From: an uncultured Bacteroidales bacterium
Lineage (GTDB): Bacteria; Bacteroidota; Bacteroidia; Bacteroidales; Paludibacteraceae
Length of the DNA stretch: 47,514 nucleotides
NCBI GenBank assembly: GCA_902799555.1
Contig: CADCBB010000012.1
Span: 1 to 47,514 of the forward strand
Direction of reading: 5' to 3'
Below the pieces are notes generated by a model. That model saw nothing but the letters and a program-made list of their open reading frames with translations. It did not search any database and was not told the DNA's origin. Numbering within the stretch: the first letter of the stretch is position 1; every line of letters starts with the position of its first letter. The position numbers and the translations under genes were made by a program. Shown here piece after piece: positions 25,106-32,047 of the stretch.

Positions 25106-27379
25106 TCATTTCTTTTGACCACCGTATCCGTAGCCGGCACGCAACCCTTTGACACCGTTCAGCACGCAAGCCACATTATGCATCCGCTGCTGCTCAACTA
25201 CGTTATTGATATACTCGACCATCTCGCTCGGCGTGTACTTGTATCGGCAAACGAAGAGCGTCAAGTCTGCTATGCGGTCTAACTGATAGGTGTCGCTTAC
25301 CAAAGCTACCGGCGCCGTATCGACGATGATATAATCGTACTGCTTACGTAACTCGCTGAACAATTCATCCACACGCTCCGAGAGCAGCAACTCTGCCGGA
25401 TTCGGAGGTACCGTACCACACGGAATCAGATCCAGATTCTTATGCTCACCACTCGGCACAATAATATCCTCCATTGCCATCTCCGGTTCAGCCAGATAAT
25501 CCGTCAGATGCCCTTTATCCTTCAACCCGAAATACGTAGCCAACATCGGTTTGCGGATATCCATACCTACCAATACCACTTTCTTGCCCAAGATAGCCAA
25601 CGACAAAGCAATATTGCTGGATACGTACGATTTACCGTCTCCGTTGATACAACTGGTCACCAAGATAACAGGGTTCTTCGCTTCCGACGGCAGCACAAAC
25701 CGCAGGTTCGTACGAATCAAGCGGAACAATTCTGCCGAAACGGTCGACTCACCTTCATGGATAGCGATATGCGCATTGCGTGAGTTCTGCACTAACTGGC
25801 CTAACATCGGCGCTTTAATGTGTTGCTCAAACTCCTTTGCATCATCAATCGTATCGTTAAACAGCACGTACAAGTAAAGCAATCCGGCCGGAATCATCAA
25901 ACCGAGGAATATGCAAATCACAAGCAGTTTGATTAGTTTCGGACTCTGGCTACGCACGTCGCGTTGCGGCATATCCAAGATCTTCGCCGGCATCGTAGTC
26001 GCCGCTAACATCAACGCGTTCTCTTCGCGTTTTTCATATAGATAGATATATAACTGCTCCTTGATCTTCTGCTGACGCAAAACCCGAACATACTCACGTT
26101 CGCGCTCCGGTGCGTCCTGTATCTGACGATTGAACTTCGTATCCTGTGCCTGCAAACTGCGCTGACGTATCTTCAGGCTCTCCCGTACCGACCCTATCGT
26201 CTCCATGATATTCTGACGCATAGTAGCCAATTGGGCGTTCATCTGTTCAATAACAGGGTTGTCTTCCGTAGCCGTTCTCAATATTCGCATCCGCTGCAAC
26301 TGCAAAGCGTTATACTCCGACAAACCGCTGGATAAGGATGCATCCGTCACGCCGATATTGGCAGGAATCAAGCTGTTCCGTTTGGTCTCATCCCGTAAGA
26401 AATCATCGATATAATCTACCAGACTTAACTGCGTCTCGATCTCCGCCATCGCCCTTTGCTCCTGGCTGCTGGCTTGCAAGAATAAATTCGCCTGCGCCTT
26501 CAGGTCCGCAATATTATTCTTCTCCTTATAATCCGAAACCGCCTCTTCCGCTTCACCCAACTCTTTGCTGATGATGGCCAAACGCTCGTCGATAAACGCC
26601 GCCGTATTGGTTGCCAGCAGGTTCTTATCTACAATCGCGTTCAGGTTATACTGCTCAATCATCTGATGCAGCAGGGCTTTGTCGCGTTCCGGATTCGTAG
26701 ATACCGTGGATAACTTAATGATATTCGATTCTTTCTTATTGAGCGCTACCGTAATATCACTCTGATAACCGGCTACCACTAATTCCTTGCGTTTATGCAC
26801 TACCCGATAGGCAGTATCCAAACTCAACGGGCGATTCGCATGGATCAACAAGGTTCCGACTCCCGTCTCAATCGGTGCGCTCAGATCCGCCACGCGGCGC
26901 GTCGAACGGCTAAAGAAACCCATTTTTGTCTTCACCGTATAACCTCTCTTAGTTGGTTTTACCTTGACAATAAACGGTTTGATTTTCGCATCTGTGGTCA
27001 AAGACAAATAGTCTATCGTCAATGCCGGATTACGGAATTCACCTTCCCAACGCAAGCCTCCTCGTTTGGAGGAAGCATCCCAAATATTCAAGGCATCGAT
27101 CGCCTGGTACAACAAACCGCGCGAAGAAAAAACAACCACCTCATCCTCTGCGGCCGTATTGCCGGACAGCCCTAACATGGAAAGCGCATTCAAGCTGGTC
27201 TCACCATCCTTCTGACGTAACATCACACTGGCATCCGTCTTCCATTTCGGTGTCTTACGTAAAAAATACGCCGTACCCAACAGCACACACACGCTTACAC
27301 CCACAACGAACCACCACCAGTGCTCCCATACCAAACGCAAAATCTTGCGTACATCTATCTCGTTGGTCCTATTTTCCAT
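25106..27379 (-). CDS. polysaccharide co-polymerase with BY-kinase domain (Wzc-like)
   Basis: Controls chain length and export of capsular or exopolysaccharide through tyrosine autophosphorylation. The 757-residue protein has an N-terminal Wzz domain with a membrane helix (residues 18-40, WWWFVVGVSVCVLLGTAYFL), a long periplasmic coiled-coil region (about 260-430), and a second helix near 480-505 (LIKLLVICIFLGLMIPAGLLYLYV). The C-terminal kinase has Walker A GDGKS (580-584), Walker A' LVGMDIRKP (603-611) and Walker B YIIVDTAP (683-690). The tail has only two tyrosines (750, 752) in a GYGYGG context, a short version of the usual cluster. It starts five bases after wza. Confidence 0.93.
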   Translation of the reverse strand: MENRTNEIDVRKILRLVWEHWWWFVVGVSVCVLLGTAYFLRKTPKWKTDASVMLRQKDGETSLNALSMLGLSGNTAAEDEVVVFSSRGLLYQAIDALNIWDASSKRGGLRWEGEFRNPALTIDYLSLTTDAKIKPFIVKVKPTKRGYTVKTKMGFFSRSTRRVADLSAPIETGVGTLLIHANRPLSLDTAYRVVHKRKELVVAGYQSDITVALNKKESNIIKLSTVSTNPERDKALLHQMIEQYNLNAIVDKNLLATNTAAFIDERLAIISKELGEAEEAVSDYKEKNNIADLKAQANLFLQASSQEQRAMAEIETQLSLVDYIDDFLRDETKRNSLIPANIGVTDASLSSGLSEYNALQLQRMRILRTATEDNPVIEQMNAQLATMRQNIMETIGSVRESLKIRQRSLQAQDTKFNRQIQDAPEREREYVRVLRQQKIKEQLYIYLYEKREENALMLAATTMPAKILDMPQRDVRSQSPKLIKLLVICIFLGLMIPAGLLYLYVLFNDTIDDAKEFEQHIKAPMLGQLVQNSRNAHIAIHEGESTVSAELFRLIRTNLRFVLPSEAKNPVILVTSCINGDGKSYVSSNIALSLAILGKKVVLVGMDIRKPMLATYFGLKDKGHLTDYLAEPEMAMEDIIVPSGEHKNLDLIPCGTVPPNPAELLLSERVDELFSELRKQYDYIIVDTAPVALVSDTYQLDRIADLTLFVCRYKYTPSEMVEYINNVVEQQRMHNVACVLNGVKGLRAGYGYGGQKK

Positions 27380-27384
27380 TTTGC

Positions 27385-28176
27385 TTACTTTTTAACAACC
27401 GTAACAATAACCGTAGCCGCACTCAAAGCGGTCGATACTACACTCAACCATAAACCGGCGTTGGTACTATTGATCGCACGCACCGAGTTCGGCGACACAT
27501 AGATCACGTCATTTTGCTGCAAATAATAATAGGGCGAAGTATACAGATCTGCGCTACGCAGATCCACACGCGCCATCTCCAATTTTCCTTCCACCTCACG
27601 CGTCACCAGCACATTATCGCGACGACCGTAAGGAGTCAAATCGCCGGCTGCTGCTAAGGCTTCAAGAATCGTGATTCGTCCCTTAGCCATCCCAACTTGC
27701 CCGGGACGAGCCACTTCACCCATCACGGACACTTTCGCTCCGATCAAGTTCACCTGAACCAAGGGGTTCACGATCTGCGCCTCCAATTTTTTCTTTATTG
27801 CCTCTTCCACTTCCGGACGTTTCAGACCGGCTACACGGATTTTACCCAGGACCGGCAATTCAATATCGCCTGCCTCATCCACCATATAATACTGCAACAT
27901 CGGAGTCGTTTGAACCTGCGTCGAACCCGGGGTGGCAAATACTGCTACCGGCAGATTATACGGAGCAACGGCCTCCTTATCCAACGCTGAAACAAAAACA
28001 GTCAGCGCGTCACCACTACGAATAATCGTCTCTGTTTGGGGAACGAAATGCGCATTGACAGAATCCACCTTCGCTCCATCCACATCTTGCAGATACGTAA
28101 TTTGTTTTTGCGTCACACAACTCGCAGCCAGAATGGCCACCATACCCAACGCAAAAAGTCTAATCGCTTTATACAT
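27385..28176 (-). CDS. polysaccharide export lipoprotein (Wza-like)
   Basis: Forms the outer-membrane or periplasmic channel for polysaccharide export with the Wzc-like partner downstream. The 263-residue protein has a lipobox (LGMVAILAASC) followed by the family start VTQKQITYLQDVDG. It has the poly_export core (IRSGDALTVFVSALD), then SLBB repeats (INPLVQVNLIGAKVSVMGEV as VNLIGAKVSVMGEVARPG, and TILEALAAAGDLTPYGRRDNVLV). A C-terminal helix (SVVSTALSAATVIVTVVKK) is typical of Bacteroidetes members. It has its own promoter facing that of the sigma-54-type regulator. Glycosyltransferases are not in the window. Confidence 0.93.
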   Translation of the reverse strand: MYKAIRLFALGMVAILAASCVTQKQITYLQDVDGAKVDSVNAHFVPQTETIIRSGDALTVFVSALDKEAVAPYNLPVAVFATPGSTQVQTTPMLQYYMVDEAGDIELPVLGKIRVAGLKRPEVEEAIKKKLEAQIVNPLVQVNLIGAKVSVMGEVARPGQVGMAKGRITILEALAAAGDLTPYGRRDNVLVTREVEGKLEMARVDLRSADLYTSPYYYLQQNDVIYVSPNSVRAINSTNAGLWLSVVSTALSAATVIVTVVKK

Positions 28177-28205
28177 AATTTCGCAGTTTTTCCTAATTTA
28201 GCGTG

Positions 28206-28236
28206 CAAAATTACGAAATTAATTTGATATACACAA
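28206..28236 (-). promoter_or_regulatory. promoter of the wza operon
   Basis: Minus strand: -33 TTG (28234-28236), 20-bp spacer, -7 TAATTTTG (28206-28213). It is divergent from the regulator promoter 27 bases away, so shared control is possible. Confidence 0.75.
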
Positions 28237-28261
28237 GTTTTTTTACTTTTTTAAGCAAAAT

Positions 28262-28279
28262 ATTTGCATATATGCAAAT
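28262..28279. promoter_or_regulatory. 18-bp perfect palindrome over the regulator promoter
   Basis: ATTTGCATATATGCAAAT equals its own reverse complement. It covers the -33 box and half the spacer of the regulator promoter and lies 26 bases from the wza -33 box. It is a good candidate operator for control of one or both transcripts. Confidence 0.6.
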
Positions 28280-28294
28280 TTTGTAGTACTTTTG
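28263..28294 (+). promoter_or_regulatory. promoter of the sigma-54-type regulator
   Basis: -33 TTTG (28263-28266), 20-bp spacer, -7 TACTTTTG (28287-28294), then the ATG at 28318. Confidence 0.85.
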
Positions 28295-28317
28295 CATGAC
28301 ATTTTGTCAGTTTTAGT

Positions 28318-29478
28318 ATGACACCGCAAGAATTATTAAGTATCAAGCAGCGTTTTGGGATCATCGGACAGAGTCCGCTTCTCAACCGCGATATCGAAAT
28401 AGCCGTGCAAGTTGCGCGTACCGATTTAAGTGTGCTCATCACCGGAGAATCCGGTGTCGGTAAAGAGCATTTCCCGAAAATCATACACGCTTTCTCGGCA
28501 CGCAAACATGGACCGTATTTCGCCGTTAACTGCGGAGCTATCCCGGAAGGAACCATCGATTCGGAACTCTTCGGACACGAGAAAGGCGCCTTCACGGATG
28601 CCAAAAATGAACATAAAGGTTATTTCGAGATAGCCGACGGCGGTACGCTCTTCCTCGACGAAGTAGGTGAATTGCCGCTTCAGACCCAAGTGCGCTTACT
28701 GCGTGTATTGGAAACCGGCGAATACCTGCGCATGGGATCCAGCCAGGTACGAAAAACGAATGTACGTGTCGTGGCGGCTACCAACCTCAATATGCGGCAA
28801 GCCACCGATGACGGGCGTTTCCGCGAAGACCTCTACTACCGTCTCAATACCATTGAGATACGCGTACCTGCCTTGCGTGAACGCAAAGAGGACATCCCCC
28901 TGCTCTTCCGTAAGTTTGCCGTGGATTTCTGCACGCGCTACCAGATGCCGCCCCTCTCGCTTAACGAGGAAGCGACACGCTTGCTGCAAAACAGCTATTG
29001 GAGGGGAAACATCCGTCAACTCAAGAACTTAGCAGAACAGATCGCAACCATCGAGTTAGACCACCAAATAAGCGCCGAGACCTTACAGCGTTACTTACCC
29101 GCCGAGGAGAACCAACAGGGACTCGTCCTTCGCGCGCCGAAAGAACCCGCCGGAAAAGACTACTCGCACGAGATCAGCATTCTCTATAACATGGTGATGC
29201 AGAACAAGAAAGACCTCGAGGAACTCAAACAAATGCTGCTAAGCGGACGGCAAGAAGTCATCTCCGCACCGCGCCATGAAGAAGAAGTGCATCCCTCTCG
29301 TGACACCGAAGAGATCATACCTATCGAAGAAGATAGCCTCCGTGTGGACGACAGCGAGAAAGAACTCATCAGACGCGCACTCGAACTCTCTGGAGGTAAT
29401 CGCAAAGAGGCGGCTGCACGACTCGGACGATCCGAAAGAACATTATACCGCAAAATCAAGGAGTATGGCTTGGAGTAA
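28318..29478 (+). CDS. sigma-54-dependent-type AAA+ transcriptional activator without receiver domain
   Basis: Family members use ATP to open sigma-54 promoters. The 386-residue protein begins almost directly with the AAA+ domain: Walker A GESGVGKE (43-50), the sigma-contact loop GAFTDA (90-95), Walker B LFLDEVGE (111-118), the sensor ATNLNMRQA and the arginine-finger region FREDLYYRLNTIEIR. An acidic linker (about 270-340) leads to a Fis-type helix-turn-helix (GGNRKEAAARLGRSERTLYR). There is no N-terminal sensory or receiver domain, so activity may be set by expression or a partner. The canonical loop is GAFTGA; here Gly is replaced by Asp. The gene order regulator, lptE, secG is, I believe, common in Bacteroidales. 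Confidence 0.9.
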   Translation: MTPQELLSIKQRFGIIGQSPLLNRDIEIAVQVARTDLSVLITGESGVGKEHFPKIIHAFSARKHGPYFAVNCGAIPEGTIDSELFGHEKGAFTDAKNEHKGYFEIADGGTLFLDEVGELPLQTQVRLLRVLETGEYLRMGSSQVRKTNVRVVAATNLNMRQATDDGRFREDLYYRLNTIEIRVPALRERKEDIPLLFRKFAVDFCTRYQMPPLSLNEEATRLLQNSYWRGNIRQLKNLAEQIATIELDHQISAETLQRYLPAEENQQGLVLRAPKEPAGKDYSHEISILYNMVMQNKKDLEELKQMLLSGRQEVISAPRHEEEVHPSRDTEEIIPIEEDSLRVDDSEKELIRRALELSGGNRKEAAARLGRSERTLYRKIKEYGLE

Positions 29479-30049
29479 TCAAAAACACGGCAACGACACG
29501 GTATCGACACGGTATCGGAATGTGGTTAAGTACTTGGTAAGTACAGGTCAAGTACTATGCATCTGCGGCTTGATCCTATTCTCGTTCACCGGCTGTTCGA
29601 TCAGTTATAAGTTCAACGGCGCCAACATCAACTACCAGACCACCCACTCTATCTCCATCGCTGACTTTCCCAACAATGCCGCGATGGTGAACCCGAACTT
29701 GAGTCCCAAACTGTCGGAAGGCATCCGTGACCTTTTCCAACGGCAGACACGACTGCAAGTCCTCAACAAAGGTGGCGATCTGGAACTCGAAGGAGAGATC
29801 ACCGGATACGAAATCAGCCAAGGAGCTATCGGCGCCAACAGCTATGCTACCGAGAGCAAACTGACCATTCGCGTAACGGTGCATTTTACCAATAATGTCT
29901 ATCCCGAAGAGTCGTTTGATAAGACCTATTCGGCCTCCCAGACCTTCGATGCCAACGTCCTTTTGACGGATATACAGGACGAGTTATGCGACATCATCAT
30001 CACGGAAATAGCCGAAAATATTTACAATGACACCGTTGCAAAATGGTAA
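29465..30049 (+). CDS. lptE: LptE-like lipopolysaccharide assembly lipoprotein
   Basis: LptE plugs the LptD barrel that inserts lipopolysaccharide in the outer membrane. The body fits the Bacteroidetes LptE family: lipobox ICGLILFSFTGC, then SISYKFNGANINY, DFPNNAAMVNPNLSPKLSEG, a strand pair LELEGEITGYEIS, and a C-terminal helix with EIAENIYNDTVAKW. The ATG at 29465 (inside the last codons of the regulator) gives 194 residues but a 44-residue leader to the Cys. A GTG at 29522 would give a normal-length leader. The extra leader is encoded by two 11-nt tandem arrays, so the GTG start may be the real one. Confidence 0.85.
   Translation: MAWSNQKHGNDTVSTRYRNVVKYLVSTGQVLCICGLILFSFTGCSISYKFNGANINYQTTHSISIADFPNNAAMVNPNLSPKLSEGIRDLFQRQTRLQVLNKGGDLELEGEITGYEISQGAIGANSYATESKLTIRVTVHFTNNVYPEESFDKTYSASQTFDANVLLTDIQDELCDIIITEIAENIYNDTVAKW
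29485..29556. repeat. two 11-nt tandem arrays at the lptE 5' end
   Basis: 29485-29518 holds copies of ACACGGTATCG; 29526-29556 holds copies of AAGTACTTGGT/AAGTACAGGTC. They lie directly after the regulator stop codon and within the possible LptE leader. Confidence 0.8.
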
Positions 30050-30065
30050 AAAAATCGACAAAGGC

Positions 30066-30096
30066 TTGCATAATTCAAAAAAAAGCAGTACCTTTG
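30066..30096 (+). promoter_or_regulatory. secG promoter
   Basis: -33 TTG (30066-30068), 20-bp spacer with TCAAAAAAAAGCAG, -7 TACCTTTG (30089-30096). The leader up to the ATG contains an AT-rich word repeat (30112-30140, TTATAAATCATAAATTATAA). Confidence 0.85.
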
Positions 30097-30148
30097 CAGC
30101 CGATTTTGTTAAATTTGAAATTATAAATCATAAATTATAAGTAAAAAC

Positions 30149-30460
30149 ATGTACATTTTTATTACTATCTTAATCGTTATCGCTGCTATCCTGCTGACCC
30201 TTCTGGTGTTGGTTCAGAATAGTAAAGGCGGTGGCTTGGCAGCCGGTTTCGCGAGCGGCAACCAAGTAATGGGTGCTCCCAAGACTGCTGACTTTTTGGA
30301 GAAAGCTACTTGGACGCTCGTAGCACTCATCGTAGTCTTCAGCGTAGCTGCTGTTGGATTCAACAAAGGCCAAGAAACTGTAGGCGAAGATCAATCGGCT
30401 ATCGTCATCGACGAAGCTCCTGCTGCTCCGGCTGCAGAACTGCCGGTAGAGGGTGAGTAA
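30149..30460 (+). CDS. secG: preprotein translocase subunit SecG
   Basis: Small membrane subunit of the SecYEG channel. The 103-residue protein has two membrane helices (residues 2-24, YIFITILIVIAAILLTLLVLV, and 50-72, TWTLVALIVVFSVAAVGF) flanking the family signature QNSKGGGLAAGFASGNQVMGA. The acidic, Ala/Pro-rich C-terminal tail is common in Bacteroidetes SecG. It has its own promoter and terminator. Confidence 0.95.
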   Translation: MYIFITILIVIAAILLTLLVLVQNSKGGGLAAGFASGNQVMGAPKTADFLEKATWTLVALIVVFSVAAVGFNKGQETVGEDQSAIVIDEAPAAPAAELPVEGE

Positions 30461-30481
30461 TTCAACCGCTCCCCAACAACA

Positions 30482-30520
30482 AAAAAACGCCCGATGGATT
30501 TTTTCCATTGAGCGTTTTTT
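30482..30520. terminator. bidirectional rho-independent terminator between secG and trxB
   Basis: AAAAACGC-x-CGATGGA pairs with TCCATTG-x-GCGTTTTT around a T-rich loop, with one mismatch and one wobble. A-runs and T-runs on both sides suit both converging genes. Confidence 0.85.
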
Positions 30521-30535
30521 ATTGTTCTTTATCGC

Positions 30536-31465
30536 TTACAGACTCTTGATATACTTGTCTGCCTCAATCGCCGCTTTAGCGCCTGAACCGGCTGCCACGA
30601 TCGCCTGACGGTAATGAGGATCAGCACAGTCTCCGGCCGCAAAAACACCCGGCACATTCGTCCGCGGACTATCGCCATCTACCAGAATATAACCCTCTGC
30701 ATCGCGATTCAAATAGTCCTTGAACAAATCCGTATTCGGATGATGACCGATTGCCAGGAAGAAGCCGTCAATAGCGATATGACGCATTTCCTCATCCGCT
30801 TCACCCTTGCGATAAATCAGATCGGCGCCCTGTACCTTACCTTCACCGGTCAACTGAAGCGTGTTATGCTCGAAAAGCACCTCAATCTTCGGGTTATTGA
30901 GCACGCGTTGCTGCATGATCTCCGACGCACGCAAGTACGGTTTGCGAACGATCATATACACTTTCTCACAAAGGCCAGCCAAGTAGTTCGCCTCCTCGCA
31001 TGCCGTGTCACCTCCACCTACTACGGCTACCGTTTTCTTGCGGTAGAAGAACCCGTCGCAAGTCGCACAGGCACTCACGCCTCGACCGCGGTACGTACGC
31101 TCCGACTCTAAACCTAAATACTTCGCCGAAGCTCCCGTTGCGATAATAACCGCATCCGCTTCATATTCCATCTCATCTTCTACGATCACCTTCTTCGGGG
31201 ATGTAGAAAAATCCACTTTCGTCACAATACCCGACACAAACTGCGTACCGAAACGCTCTGCCTGACGACGCATATCGTCCATCATCGTGAACGGTTCTAC
31301 ACCATCCGGATAGCCGGGGAAATTTTCCACTTCGGTCGTAGTCGTCAACTGCCCGCCCAACTGCGGACCCTCAATCAGCACCGGCTCCAAGTTCGCACGA
31401 CTCGCATAGATAGCGGCCGTGTATCCTGCCGGACCTGAACCTATAATCAAACACTTTACTTTCAT
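30536..31465 (-). CDS. trxB: thioredoxin reductase
   Basis: Reduces thioredoxin with NADPH through FAD and a redox disulfide. The 309-residue protein shows the FAD fold CLIIGSGPAGYTAA, the active site Cys133-Ala-Thr-Cys136 followed by DGF, the second nucleotide fold VAVVGGGDTACEEA, and the C-terminal FAD motif VFAAGDCADPHYRQ. The cofactor-selecting segment reads VRKPYLRAS, keeping one of the usual basic residues of NADPH-type enzymes. It lies upstream of the lolA-like gene's stop on the same strand, downstream of ftsK and lolA, so it may be the end of that operon. Confidence 0.96.
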   Translation of the reverse strand: MKVKCLIIGSGPAGYTAAIYASRANLEPVLIEGPQLGGQLTTTTEVENFPGYPDGVEPFTMMDDMRRQAERFGTQFVSGIVTKVDFSTSPKKVIVEDEMEYEADAVIIATGASAKYLGLESERTYRGRGVSACATCDGFFYRKKTVAVVGGGDTACEEANYLAGLCEKVYMIVRKPYLRASEIMQQRVLNNPKIEVLFEHNTLQLTGEGKVQGADLIYRKGEADEEMRHIAIDGFFLAIGHHPNTDLFKDYLNRDAEGYILVDGDSPRTNVPGVFAAGDCADPHYRQAIVAAGSGAKAAIEADKYIKSL

Positions 31466-31486
31466 TCTTTCACTCTTTCAACTTTA
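31463..31486. repeat. 7-nt word array at the lolA-like/trxB junction
   Basis: On the minus strand, AAGTTGA, AAGAGTG, AAAGAATG, AAAG fill the gap from the LolA-like stop codon to the trxB ATG. The word is related to the arrays at 2396 and 34615. Confidence 0.6.
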
Positions 31487-32047
31487 TAGACGCATATCAT
31501 TGACAAAGGTCTCTTTGTCTGCTTTAATCACATATTCTTCTTTCGTATTCACAAACTTCGGCTCTTTGAATTTGAGCGTCGAAATTTTCTTTCCTTCTTT
31601 GATCTCTGCCTGCAGAGGCATCTGGTCGCTGTTTCGTACAATCAGCACAAACCGGTTAATACCGATCGATTGATCTTTCGGCGTCAAGGTTACCGTCGTC
31701 TGCTTACCGTCACTGCTGGCTTTCTCTACCACATTGCAGGCCAGTATCAGCGCTTTTGCATACAGCAACGGATTCGCCTCCGTCAGTTCTGCCTCCGTCG
31801 GATTCGTCAACGTCAATTCATCGGTGTCCGGCGAATACATATACATCGTCTTTCCATCATAGGCGGCCTGGATATTGAACATCTCCAAACGGAATAACTG
31901 ACCGTGCATGGTCAGCGAACCCGGAAAGTTCATCGGGGCATTCACCTCTTCGCTTACCGTCACTACAAAATCCGACTGCAAGGTCTTCGTCTCCAAGTTC
32001 GTCAAGAAACTCGTGAGAACCGATAATATTACTAATAATGTCGTCAT
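31484..32047 (-). CDS. LolA-like lipoprotein carrier, exported
   Basis: A 187-residue protein with a hydrophobic leader (TTLLVILSVLTSFLT). The mature part has the LolA-like half-barrel pattern: SDFVVTVSEEVNAPMNFPGSLTMHGQLFRLEMFNIQ (as a strand series), YDGKTMYMYSPDTDELTLTNP, and a closing QAEIKEGKKISTLKF. LolA carries lipoproteins across the periplasm. Its start overlaps the ftsK stop by four bases, and in Bacteroidetes a LolA-like gene next to ftsK is, from memory, a recurring arrangement. Whether it transports lipoproteins or another lipid is not shown. Confidence 0.82.
   Translation of the reverse strand: MTTLLVILSVLTSFLTNLETKTLQSDFVVTVSEEVNAPMNFPGSLTMHGQLFRLEMFNIQAAYDGKTMYMYSPDTDELTLTNPTEAELTEANPLLYAKALILACNVVEKASSDGKQTTVTLTPKDQSIGINRFVLIVRNSDQMPLQAEIKEGKKISTLKFKEPKFVNTKEEYVIKADKETFVNDMRL

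Noticed and set aside
28195-30149. Sigma-54 (-24/-12) promoters near the activator
   Set aside because: No TGGCAC-N5-TTGC pattern was found upstream of the neighbouring genes; they have standard Bacteroidetes promoters.
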